Translations under genes and position numbers: made by a program
Notes under the pieces: model-generated
Told to the model about the DNA's origin: nothing
What the model saw: only the letters and a program-made list of their open reading frames with translations
Databases searched by the model: none
Shown here: one piece after another, positions 20,024 through 29,371 of the stretch
Layout of the letters: each line of letters opens with the position of its first letter
How positions within the stretch are numbered: position 1 is the first letter of the stretch
Source of the DNA: Campylobacter concisus
Lineage (GTDB): Bacteria; Campylobacterota; Campylobacteria; Campylobacterales; Campylobacteraceae
DNA: 64,000 bases
Assembly (NCBI RefSeq): GCF_003048615.2
Contig: NZ_CP049263.1
Coordinates: 1,364,001-1,428,000, forward strand
Direction of reading: 5' to 3'

Positions 20024-20453
20024 TGTTCTACATCAAATATAGTATCATCATTAATTGTTTCAAACTCCAACGGAGTAAATTCTAATGGTGCTGTTCTAGT
20101 TGCTTATGGCGTATTCTTCGCTGTGTTTCAAACTCCAACGGAGTAAATTCTAATAAAGTTAAATCAAATTGTTGAGAGTGCTAAACTCTCGTTTCAAACT
20201 CCAACGGAGTAAATTCTAATAGCCATTACGTCTAAAAGCTCACTTTTAGTTTTAGTGTTTCAAACTCCAACGGAGTAAATTCTAATATTAAGTTTAATTT
20301 ATTGCGCTTGATTAGCTTAATGTTTCAAACTCCAACGGAGTAAATTCTAATTTAAAGATTTTTTATATCTTGAAGATTATTTATAGTTTCAAACTCCAAC
20401 GGAGTAAATTCTAATGCAAGTTTAGCTTTAATAAGAATATATCGAAGTTTAAT

Positions 20454-21125
20454 GTTTCAAACTCCAACGGAGTAAATTCTAATGAAAATTGTAAAACTCG
20501 AAAATCGTCAGACGATAAAGAAGTTTCAAACTCCAACGGAGTAAATTCTAATGCTAGATTATTGATATATTCAATTACGATTTTTTCGTGTTTCAAACTC
20601 CAACGGAGTAAATTCTAATTTTCTCTCTTTTAGGCTGTGATACTGCTCGCTTTCGTTTCAAACTCCAACGGAGTAAATTCTAATTTGTTTTCATAGGCTT
20701 ATGTTAAAAAAATTTACATTAGTTTCAAACTCCAACGGAGTAAATTCTAATGAAAATTGTAAAACTCGAAAATCGTCAGACGATAAAGAAGTTTCAAACT
20801 CCAACGGAGTAAATTCTAATGCTAGATTATTGATATATTCAATTACGATTTTTTCGTGTTTCAAACTCCAACGGAGTAAATTCTAATTTTCTCTCTTTTA
20901 GGCTGTGATACTGCTCGCTTTCGTTTCAAACTCCAACGGAGTAAATTCTAATTTGTTTTCATAGGCTTATGTTAAAAAAATTTACATTAGTTTCAAACTC
21001 CAACGGAGTAAATTCTAATGAAAATTGTAAAACTCGAAAATCGTCAGACGATAAAGAAGTTTCAAACTCCAACGGAGTAAATTCTAATGCTAGATTATTG
21101 ATATATTCAATTACGATTTTTTCGT
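20454..21125 (-). repeat. 268-bp tandem duplication of four repeat-spacer units
   Basis: Repeat starts at 20454, 20722 and 20990 are exactly 268 bp apart. The spacers run A-B-C-D-A-B-C-D-A-B in plus-strand order. A begins GAAAATTGTAAAACTCG, B begins GCTAGATTATTG, C begins TTTCTCTCTTTTAGG and D begins TTGTTTTCATAGGC. All copies that I compared are identical. Confidence 0.97.
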
Positions 21126-23584
21126 GTTTCAAACTCCAACGGAGTAAATTCTAATGCTTTTGATTTTGGTAAAGGAACAAAACTTTGAGGTTTCAAACTC
21201 CAACGGAGTAAATTCTAATTAAATTCAATTTGATACTTATAAAGACACTAGAAAATGTTTCAAACTCCAACGGAGTAAATTCTAATCGATTAGAAATAGC
21301 AATGAATAACACATTATTTTTGTTTCAAACTCCAACGGAGTAAATTCTAATCTTATGCAAGCGGTATAAAAACAGACGAGCTAACTGGTTTCAAACTCCA
21401 ACGGAGTAAATTCTAATATTGACCTTATTAGAAACGAGTTTGACGAGTGGAGTTTCAAACTCCAACGGAGTAAATTCTAATTAGTATTGTTTTCAAGCAT
21501 CGTGTTGAAGATCCAAAGTTTCAAACTCCAACGGAGTAAATTCTAATTTCTAGCGGTGGCAATAATAACGGCTCGAGTGGCAAGTTTCAAACTCCAACGG
21601 AGTAAATTCTAATTCATTGTCTTATCTCTTTTATGCTCTCTTGCTTTTTCGTTTCAAACTCCAACGGAGTAAATTCTAATGGTATTTTTGATCATTTTGT
21701 TGTTTCTGATTATCCGTTTCAAACTCCAACGGAGTAAATTCTAATAAAATTTAGTTCATTTCTATTTTTATATCTTTTTGTTTCAAACTCCAACGGAGTA
21801 AATTCTAATCAACTCTAGCGGAGAGAGTGGCAACTCTTCAAATAAGTTTCAAACTCCAACGGAGTAAATTCTAATGCGTCCGCCCCTGCAAATTGGGCGT
21901 TCTTGTCAAATGTTTCAAACTCCAACGGAGTAAATTCTAATCCCCTTTAACTATTTATATAAGCTTGTTTCCTTATAGTTTCAAACTCCAACGGAGTAAA
22001 TTCTAATAAAGCTATGATGTATGCGAGTATAAGGGCTTTGTTGGTTTCAAACTCCAACGGAGTAAATTCTAATGGCTTAATAGCCCCTATTATACAGACC
22101 CAACGGGGTTTCAAACTCCAACGGAGTAAATTCTAATTTGGAAATACAACAAAAATCCTCAGCCATTTGTTGGTGAGTTTCAAACTCCAACGGAGTAAAT
22201 TCTAATTTTTAAAACTCTTTCAAATTCTGCATTACAAGAAAGTTTCAAACTCCAACGGAGTAAATTCTAATGCTCGCTTTGTAGTGCCGAAAAAGAAGTA
22301 GCAGTATGTTTCAAACTCCAACGGAGTAAATTCTAATGTATTTTGCCTCTTGGCTCGTTTAGCTTCATCGAGTTTCAAACTCCAACGGAGTAAATTCTAA
22401 TTGCAGCTCCTATTCCGTTGCCGCCAGTCGTGGGGTTTCAAACTCCAACGGAGTAAATTCTAATTGCTGTCGGTCTTGGTATTAGCATTTTAATGACAAG
22501 TTTCAAACTCCAACGGAGTAAATTCTAATATGTTATATTCCACAATACTAGGGTTGGACATATACCGTTTCAAACTCCAACGGAGTAAATTCTAATAATA
22601 GTGGCAACGGCAAAGAAGACGGAAAGGGTGACGGGTTTCAAACTCCAACGGAGTAAATTCTAATTTTACGCACGCTTTCAGACTGAATAGCCCCAGCAGT
22701 GTTTCAAACTCCAACGGAGTAAATTCTAATTTTTTTACTCCTTATAGCCTATCAAATTTCAAAGGTTTCAAACTCCAACGGAGTAAATTCTAATGGTGCT
22801 GTTCTTGTTGCTTATGGCGTATTCTTCGCTGTGTTTCAAACTCCAACGGAGTAAATTCTAATTTTGATTTTGATGATGCGGAGGTTAAAGAAGAGGGTTT
22901 CAAACTCCAACGGAGTAAATTCTAATTTATCCAACACATCAAATACGTGCCAACAAAGGCAGGTTTCAAACTCCAACGGAGTAAATTCTAATATTAGCAT
23001 TGAAGAAGCTTTGCAAAACAGCAAGGGTTTCAAACTCCAACGGAGTAAATTCTAATAGTATTAAAATTTTCACCAGCATTACAAGTAGCAAGTTTCAAAC
23101 TCCAACGGAGTAAATTCTAATAACGATATACACGATATTCGTTTAAAGAACCATAATGTTTCAAACTCCAACGGAGTAAATTCTAATGAAATCGGACGAA
23201 CTTCGTCACAAAAACCTAAAAGAGTTTCAAACTCCAACGGAGTAAATTCTAATTAAGGCACTTAAAAGATGATGGTATTCTTAGTTTTGGTTTCAAACTC
23301 CAACGGAGTAAATTCTAATCTTTTCTTGATACGCCACACTTTGAAAGAAATTGTGTTTCAAACTCCAACGGAGTAAATTCTAATAGAATAAAAATGAAGC
23401 GACAACCGCAGGGCGTCAGGTTTCAAACTCCAACGGAGTAAATTCTAATATACGCTAACTATTGATATTACGCTGATAAATCAATGTTTCAAACTCCAAC
23501 GGAGTAAATTCTAATGCTAAATTAGATTAATTCTGTAACTAGATAATTATCGTCGTTTCAAACTCCAACGGAGTAAATTCTAAT

Positions 23585-23736
23585 AGCACCAAAAAGCTGA
23601 TTTATAGGCCTTTTGATGCAAGAAGTCTATATTTTTTCGCCTTAAATTTGACTAAATTTTAGCCATGTATAAATACGCCAAGCCCTAAATTTCAAGCTTT
23701 TTAAAATCTTAAAAAACGCTTTATTAAAATGCGATT
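23585..23736 (-). promoter_or_regulatory. CRISPR leader with probable array promoter
   Basis: The 152 bp between the cas1 stop and the first repeat is AT-rich and gene-free. On the minus strand TTGAAA (23695-23690) and TATACA (23671-23666) are separated by 18 bp, a reasonable promoter that would start RNA about 75 bp before the first repeat. New spacers should enter at this end. Confidence 0.7.
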
Positions 23737-24735
23737 TCACTCCCACTTAAATCCTTCATAAGGCGCGTCCTCGCAGATGCACTTTTTAAGCTTGTTTGCT
23801 TCGCGGCGGATCACCTGCCTCCACGTTAGCTCCCTACCGCCCACCGTGAGCGTCTCGCAAAGACGCGAGATCATCTTTAGCTCGATCTTTTGCACGGCGT
23901 CGTTGCTAAATTTTATCCTGCCAGCGTCCGTTTGGAAGTCCTTTGCGGTGATCTCTTTTTTATTTAGCATATTAAAAATCAGCGTATCGCCCAAGATCGG
24001 CTTAAAAATCTCCGCAAGATCGAGGTGTAGGCTTAGTGCGCGGTAGTTTGGCTCGTGCAAAAAGCCGATGCGAGGATCTAGCTCGGTCTTGTAAATTTCG
24101 CTGAGACAAACGTTATAAATGCGCGTATTTACGTAGCTTATGAAGCTGTTGATCTTATCAGCGGGCGGGCGTTTTGAGCGGACGGTAAATTTAAAGCTTC
24201 GCTGATCTGCGATGATCTCGTTCCACTTTTCGTAGTAGAGCTTTTGAAATGCACCCTCTACCGCCATGATAGCAGGCACGCTAGTGGCCGCATCTAGTGC
24301 CTTTATGTGAGGCTGCACGTCAAATTTTACGCCGTGTCTTTTGCAGTTTGCAGCGTCATTTATGATGTGGGCTCTAGTGATCTCGCGCGCGATATATGCA
24401 CGTTTGATCGGATCATCAAAAGAGCGGAGCTGGCAAAGCAGCACAAAGCCGCTTTTATTTACGGAGTTTGGCGTGTTTGGGTAGAAATTCCCGCGAAAGC
24501 TCTGATACGGACTAAAGATGTGCAAAAGGATGTTATTATCCGCTAAAAATGCGATGGTGTAGGTGTCGATCTGCACCTTTGCCAGCACGTAAATTTCATC
24601 GATCGCGTTTACCGGCAGGATCTTGCACGAAGCTCGCTCGCCCATCTCGTCAAATTTTTCAAAATAGATATTGTTATCTTGCCTATAAAGCCTACCTGGA
24701 CTAAGTATAAAGTGCGTCCTGTCGCTCTTTTGCAT
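23737..24735 (-). CDS. cas1: Cas1 spacer-integration endonuclease
   Basis: Cas1 with Cas2 inserts new spacers at the leader. The 332-residue protein shows the catalytic triad context: glutamate in VEGAFQKLYYEKW (about 165), histidine in GFLHEPNYRALSL and aspartate in LHLDLAEIFKPIL. It is the gene nearest the array and the last in the operon. Its order relative to cas2 is reversed compared with the usual cas4-cas1-cas2 of type I-B. Confidence 0.96.
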   Translation of the reverse strand: MQKSDRTHFILSPGRLYRQDNNIYFEKFDEMGERASCKILPVNAIDEIYVLAKVQIDTYTIAFLADNNILLHIFSPYQSFRGNFYPNTPNSVNKSGFVLLCQLRSFDDPIKRAYIAREITRAHIINDAANCKRHGVKFDVQPHIKALDAATSVPAIMAVEGAFQKLYYEKWNEIIADQRSFKFTVRSKRPPADKINSFISYVNTRIYNVCLSEIYKTELDPRIGFLHEPNYRALSLHLDLAEIFKPILGDTLIFNMLNKKEITAKDFQTDAGRIKFSNDAVQKIELKMISRLCETLTVGGRELTWRQVIRREANKLKKCICEDAPYEGFKWE

Positions 24736-24744
24736 ATTTGCTCC

Positions 24745-25023
24745 TTAGCTAAATACCGGGCTATTTTTATCTACGCCAATGACGATGCGCTCGGAGTATT
24801 TTAGTGAGTTAAATGTATAGATGACGATGGAGTCTAGCTCGCTTACGCACTCTTTTTGCAGCGTCTTGCTTAGCTTTTTAAAGTCGCTCTCGCGGATCTC
24901 GCCCTCATAGACTGAAAACTGGACGCGAGGCAGAAATTTCTCGACCGCTTTTCTGATGCGATTTGCGTTATTTCGCTCTTTTTGCTCGCGCCCTGCGATG
25001 TCGTAAAAAAGTATCACATACAT
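24745..25023 (-). CDS. cas2: Cas2 adaptation subunit
   Basis: The 92-residue Cas2 begins MYVILFYDIAGREQKERNNANRIRKA, with the catalytic-type aspartate after the first strand, and continues FLPRVQFSVYEGEI, the family's second strand motif. I place the start at 25023 because GGAGAGAAG precedes this ATG and the residues further upstream belong to the end of cas4 in another frame. It ends 9 bases before cas1. It bridges two Cas1 dimers in the integration complex. Confidence 0.93.
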   Translation of the reverse strand: MYVILFYDIAGREQKERNNANRIRKAVEKFLPRVQFSVYEGEIRESDFKKLSKTLQKECVSELDSIVIYTFNSLKYSERIVIGVDKNSPVFS

Positions 25024-25031
25024 CTTCTCTC

Positions 25032-25532
25032 CTAAGCAGTGCAATAGTCGCGATATGCGCAGTTTTGGCAAAATTTGCCCTGCATAAATTTGGGCGGCTT
25101 TTCTAAATTTACAAGTGCGCTTATCTCGCCTAAAATTTGCTCCATTAGAGCGAAATTTTCGCTGGTGTCATCAACTAATATCACCTTTTTACCGCTTATT
25201 AGTTTGCCTTTTACCTCTTTTAAATTTAAGCACGTTTTTAAAAGATAGATGTAAAAAAGCAGTTGCATCTTGCCTGCAAGCTCGTTTTTTAGGCTCTTTT
25301 TATACTCAGTGATGAGGTAGTGGCCGTGCTGTTTTGAGAGTTTGTCAAATTTTAGGTTGCCAAAGGCAAATTCTTGCAAATCGCGCTCTTTGATGTCCGC
25401 CAGCGCCTTGCCCATCAGCACGTTTTCATCCTCTTGGTCGGCATGGATCTGATGCGCGTAAAGCCACGCCTCGCGCTTACAGGTGAAGTAGTAATTCACA
25501 AGCGTGCCAGTGATCTGATCTTTTGAGAACAT
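25032..25532 (-). CDS. cas4: Cas4 PAM-selecting nuclease
   Basis: This 166-residue Cas4 has one N-terminal cysteine (YYFTCKREAWLY, residue 17) and a C-terminal cluster CQNCAYRDYC, together the four ligands of an iron-sulfur cluster. The RecB-like nuclease motifs are YLITEYKKS and GKMQLLFYIYLL. Cas4 trims prespacers and selects those with a correct PAM. Its ATG shares one base with the cas3 stop (TAATG). Confidence 0.93.
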   Translation of the reverse strand: MFSKDQITGTLVNYYFTCKREAWLYAHQIHADQEDENVLMGKALADIKERDLQEFAFGNLKFDKLSKQHGHYLITEYKKSLKNELAGKMQLLFYIYLLKTCLNLKEVKGKLISGKKVILVDDTSENFALMEQILGEISALVNLEKPPKFMQGKFCQNCAYRDYCTA

Positions 25533-27730
25533 TAGTCAAATACCTCGTCGGTTATGTCTAAATTCATATCTTTTTTAAGGCCACACTCGGCACTATAAAA
25601 ATAAGACGAGCCAAACGGCAGATAAAACATATCTTTTAGTCCGTTTATCTGTTTTAAATTTGGCATTAGCTTATTCATATCTTTTAACGTTACATTTATG
25701 CTAAATTTCGACAACTTTCTGATGTGGTTTTTAAAAAGATCTCTTATGGTAAATTTCTCATTTGGACTATTTTTGATCTCAAAAATTCTAGCTTCAAAAT
25801 CTTTAATGAAATTTTCTTCAGGTTCGATTATTATGGTTTGTTTGTAGTTGCCGTTCATGATATCTTCGATTTTTTGATTGATATTTTCAAATTCCAACTT
25901 TTCTATCTCGCTTTTTATATGCAAATTTTCCAGTTGATTGCTTATCTTTTGAAAATATAAATTTGAAATTTCTAAAATTTCGCTCTCTCGCACCTCTTTT
26001 TGCTTAAGATCGCTCAAAATAGCCCCGCTTACTTTATATAAATCGCCGTAAATCAAATTTGTAAATTTACTTATTTCGGGAAAGACGTATAACTCGCCGC
26101 AAATTTCTCCAAAATGCCTATTTACACGGCCTGCTGTTTGTATGATAGAGCTAATAGGCGAGACTTCGCGAAATCCAACGTCAAAGTCAAGATCCACTCC
26201 AGCTTCTATGGACTGCGTGGAGATAAGTAAAATTTTGCTTGCGAGCGGATCAACTTTGTTTTTATCTATCGCACACCTTACGGCATTGGTAGTAGCGCGC
26301 TTGTGATCATCATACATATATCCGTTTAGGCAAAAGCAGTTAAATTTATCCCTTAGCTTTGTAAAAAGTTCTTGCGCTTTTTTGATAGTATTTACGACGA
26401 CTAGAGTATTTTTATCGCTTACAGCCTCGCAAATCTTTTCTAAAAGCTCATCTTCGCCGCCTATATCAAGCCATTTTATGACGTATCTATCCTGCTTTGA
26501 AAAATAGTCCAAATTTGAAATTTCTTTAAATTTTTCGCTTTTGATAACCGGCATCGTCGCCGACATAAATATAAAAATAGTGCCAAGCCGCTGCGAAATG
26601 ATCTCGCAAAGCAGGATAAAATCTTTTCTAAAATTATATGGGATCGCTTGGGCCTCGTCGATGATAACGACGCTATTTTTGAGTTGATTAAATTTGACGT
26701 TGTCTTTGTTTTTATTACCAAATAGCGCAAATATAAGCTGATAAAGCGTAGTAACGTTTATCTCGCCGCTAAAAGATTCCATCAAAAATTTGATCTTAGA
26801 ATACCTATCGTCTTCGGTCAGATTTTCTTCATCTATCGTCGTTTTGTGATGAGCCTTGCTAACCGAAATATCGTTATTTTTATAAATTTTCGCGATAATA
26901 TCGTAGGTTTGATCGATTATCGAAGTGAAAGGAAGCGCATAAATTATGCGAGATTTGTTAAATTTCAATGCAAAATTTAATGCCGTCAAGGTCTTTCCGT
27001 AGCCCGTAGGCGCAGTTAAAGTAAAAAGCTTGTAGTTTTCGTCAAAGTTATTTAAGACAAAATTTCTAAACGCGTCTCTCTTTTCATTTGGCGGCAAATT
27101 TTGGATATCACTCTCTAAAACATCTATCGGTATATCTTTGCTTTCTTGCTTTGGTATGCTAAAGATAGCTTCAAATTTATCGCTATAAATCAAATTTGAA
27201 TATAGGCTTTTGAAATTTATAAAGTCCTCATAGGTAAATTTGCGCCTGTACTGTGATAAAATTAAGTATTGACGAAGCTTCTCCGCTCTATCTAAAAACT
27301 CATCTTTTTTTGTTGATAATCCAGAATAGATCTTAATGTTTTTAGCAGCGCCAGCCACTTCGTCCCACTGCTCTAGCTCTTTTTGGTTTTTGAAAAATTT
27401 ATTAGCCTCCCTAGCTAGCGTCATTAAATTTACCACGTCGCCATGGTGCGAAACGATGGTAAGAAAGCCAAATATGGTTAGTATCTCATCAAATTTTGAG
27501 TTTAACAAGAAAAAATATGCCGACAAAAGCGAGTGGTTTTTATCTAGCTTGTCATTTGAAGTATCTCTGATGTAAATTTGAAAATTATTTTTCAGTTTTG
27601 CGATGTCGTGAAAGAGCTTGACCTGCCTATCCAGTTCTTCATCGTTAGGCGAGATCATATTTTTTATATGATTTTTTAAAAGTTTATTTGGATGAGACCA
27701 AAACTCGTCAAATAAAATAGACTCTTTCAT
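25532..27730 (-). CDS. cas3: Cas3 HD nuclease-helicase
   Basis: Cas3 is recruited by target-bound Cascade and unwinds and degrades DNA. The 732-residue protein has an N-terminal HD nuclease domain (LFHDIAKLKNNF, VSHHGDVVNL) and a superfamily 2 helicase: Walker A TAPTGYGKT, motif II VVIIDEAQAIP, motif III FMSATMP, motif V STQSIEAGVDLDFD and motif VI QTAGRVNRHF. Both catalytic parts look intact. It overlaps cas5 by 23 bases. Confidence 0.96.
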   Translation of the reverse strand: MKESILFDEFWSHPNKLLKNHIKNMISPNDEELDRQVKLFHDIAKLKNNFQIYIRDTSNDKLDKNHSLLSAYFFLLNSKFDEILTIFGFLTIVSHHGDVVNLMTLAREANKFFKNQKELEQWDEVAGAAKNIKIYSGLSTKKDEFLDRAEKLRQYLILSQYRRKFTYEDFINFKSLYSNLIYSDKFEAIFSIPKQESKDIPIDVLESDIQNLPPNEKRDAFRNFVLNNFDENYKLFTLTAPTGYGKTLTALNFALKFNKSRIIYALPFTSIIDQTYDIIAKIYKNNDISVSKAHHKTTIDEENLTEDDRYSKIKFLMESFSGEINVTTLYQLIFALFGNKNKDNVKFNQLKNSVVIIDEAQAIPYNFRKDFILLCEIISQRLGTIFIFMSATMPVIKSEKFKEISNLDYFSKQDRYVIKWLDIGGEDELLEKICEAVSDKNTLVVVNTIKKAQELFTKLRDKFNCFCLNGYMYDDHKRATTNAVRCAIDKNKVDPLASKILLISTQSIEAGVDLDFDVGFREVSPISSIIQTAGRVNRHFGEICGELYVFPEISKFTNLIYGDLYKVSGAILSDLKQKEVRESEILEISNLYFQKISNQLENLHIKSEIEKLEFENINQKIEDIMNGNYKQTIIIEPEENFIKDFEARIFEIKNSPNEKFTIRDLFKNHIRKLSKFSINVTLKDMNKLMPNLKQINGLKDMFYLPFGSSYFYSAECGLKKDMNLDITDEVFD

Positions 27731-28418
27731 CGTTTATCTGATATATATTTCCACGGTTTTTAGATTTTATAAGCTCTTTGCCGTTTATCTCCATCACAAA
27801 GTCTTTAAAATCTTTAAAAATTCGCCCATTTTCGCAGCCACAAGGCATTCTAGCCGTAGTTAATTTCGCTTTTTCATTAATGCCTTCAAAAACAAAATCA
27901 TCCATAAGCGTAAATGTATTTATAAAGCTTTCATCTTGCGATATTTTTTCGCATATTTTTATATCGATCCAGCTAAAATCCGCTATGCAAAAATTTATCC
28001 CAAGATAGGGCGTAAAGGCGGTTTTGTGCTCTTTTAAATTTGAGATTATTTTATCTTGATAGCTTTGCTCTAAATTTTCTAAATTTAAAAATACGACATA
28101 AGACGGCGAGCAGATTAGCTCTCTGTAAAACTGCTTTTTCTCTTTTGCGTTTTGATAGCCTTCTTCTATGTGCATATTGCTTGAGAGGGCAAATTTTATG
28201 CCGTTAAAAACAAAACTCTTTTTTAAAATTTGCCTATCTATTTTTACGCTGTATTGGATGTTTGATAGCTTAAAGTAGTCCTCCTCGCCTATAACAGCGC
28301 CTAAAAAGCCCATTATAGTGGTCTTTGGTGGCACTGGATAGGTCAAGCTAGAATAAATCGTCGCTGGATGTGAAAAATGAGCGTAATCTCCAAATAATCT
28401 AAAAGCAACAATGCTCAT
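27708..28418 (-). CDS. cas5: Cas5 Cascade subunit, type I-B
   Basis: The 236-residue Cas5 starts IVAFRLFGDYAHFSHPATIYSSLTYPVPPKTTIMGFL. This is the conserved N-terminal region of Cas5 ending in the P-P-K-T-T-I-x-G-F-L-G motif. Cas5 caps the 5' handle of the crRNA in Cascade. It starts one base after cas7 ends and overlaps the start of cas3. Confidence 0.94.
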   Translation of the reverse strand: MSIVAFRLFGDYAHFSHPATIYSSLTYPVPPKTTIMGFLGAVIGEEDYFKLSNIQYSVKIDRQILKKSFVFNGIKFALSSNMHIEEGYQNAKEKKQFYRELICSPSYVVFLNLENLEQSYQDKIISNLKEHKTAFTPYLGINFCIADFSWIDIKICEKISQDESFINTFTLMDDFVFEGINEKAKLTTARMPCGCENGRIFKDFKDFVMEINGKELIKSKNRGNIYQINDERVYFI

Positions 28419-28419
28419 T

Positions 28420-29361
28420 TTATGCCTCTATCTTTTTCCAGCTGCTGTCAAAATTTTCTTTGTTTATCGTTTCAAAATCATAATCGCTCATATACTCTAT
28501 CTTTTCTATATTTGCAGCGTATCTTGCGAGTTTACTTTTTAAATTTGTAAAGTCGATAGTGTATTCATTGATGCTTCTTATCACTCTATCTTCTTTTTCG
28601 CTTTTTAGACTTATGCTATTGTTTAGATCGCCTGCAAACGTATCGTCTTTGTATGTGATGATTAGCATAAATCTTGGAGTTTGACCGATTTTGGAGCGAG
28701 TTGTCAGATTTTTAGTACCGTGCCACAAAGCTTTTAAAATTTTAGCCTCATCGGCTTCGTTAAAGCCTGTTTTTGCTGCATTATAGTTATCTATGATGCC
28801 ATAAGTGGCAAAAATAGCGTATTTTATAAATTCCTCTTCTCTAAAAGTCGCTTGATCTTTTTGTTTTTTTGTGTCGTTTGGATCATAATCACTAGCAAAA
28901 GCGCCAGTTCCTTTGACATGCTCTACTTCGACCTTGTTTAGGGATTTGCTTAGTCTAAACTGCACTGGCCCAGTAAATTGAACGCCTGCGGTTTTTATCT
29001 CTTTGTCTTGCTTCATCTCGTCTTTATCTGAAATAGGCAAAACTCCGCCAAATGCGCGGATATCTATAAATTTAGACAAAATTTCTCTTTGCAGTTCGCT
29101 TTTGTTTTGCTTTATATTTATACTTTGTCTGATCGCAGTTTTAGCGTCTAGTAGGGCGTCTTCTATCCTATACTCCTTTATAAAAATCGACGCCTCATCT
29201 TTTTTCATGATCTCATCTCTAATAGTTCTTTTTATACGCACGTCCGTCACCTCGGCTACGCCAGTTTCATCATCTCGCCTAGGAGCGTTGTCCTTTAGCA
29301 TGTCGCCGTTTGGGTTCCAGTTCTCTCCGTCCCATAAAAAAAGTATCTCTTTTTTTTGCAT
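28420..29361 (-). CDS. cas7: Cas7 Cascade backbone, Csh2-like
   Basis: This 313-residue protein opens LFLWDGENWNPNGDMLKDNAPRRDDETG, the hallmark of the Csh2/Cas7b family, with TDVRIKRTIRDEI next. Several copies bind along the crRNA spacer to form the Cascade filament. TGPVQFRLSKSLNKVE and the F-A-S-D region are also family features. It follows cas8b, with the usual type I-B gene order. Confidence 0.95.
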   Translation of the reverse strand: MQKKEILFLWDGENWNPNGDMLKDNAPRRDDETGVAEVTDVRIKRTIRDEIMKKDEASIFIKEYRIEDALLDAKTAIRQSINIKQNKSELQREILSKFIDIRAFGGVLPISDKDEMKQDKEIKTAGVQFTGPVQFRLSKSLNKVEVEHVKGTGAFASDYDPNDTKKQKDQATFREEEFIKYAIFATYGIIDNYNAAKTGFNEADEAKILKALWHGTKNLTTRSKIGQTPRFMLIITYKDDTFAGDLNNSISLKSEKEDRVIRSINEYTIDFTNLKSKLARYAANIEKIEYMSDYDFETINKENFDSSWKKIEA

Positions 29362-29371
29362 CTTATTCTCC

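Larger units (their letters stand above)
18816..23584 (-). CRISPR. Type I-B CRISPR array, 73 repeats and 72 spacers
   Basis: I counted 73 copies of a 30-bp repeat (plus strand starts GTTTCAAACTCC, centre AACGGAGT, ends AAATTCTAAT) at a spacing of 63-69 bp, with spacers of about 33-39 bp. In the minus-strand reading the repeat has a CTCC-GTT-GGAG hairpin directly followed by TTTGAAAC. That is the arrangement Cas6 needs to leave an 8-nt 5' handle, so the transcript reads on the minus strand, away from cas1. The leader end is therefore at 23584. All repeats look identical except the one at 19537, where GGAGTAAAT is GGAGCAAAT. Several spacers are duplicated (see findings). Confidence 0.99.

Noticed and set aside
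20411-23055. Open frames within the CRISPR array on both strands
   Set aside because: They consist of repeat sequence translated repeatedly (SNSNGVNSN or LEFTPLEFET) and are not genes.
25024-25071. Longer cas2 start at 25071
   Set aside because: The added residues overlap the end of cas4. The ATG at 25023 has a ribosome site and starts the Cas2 fold.
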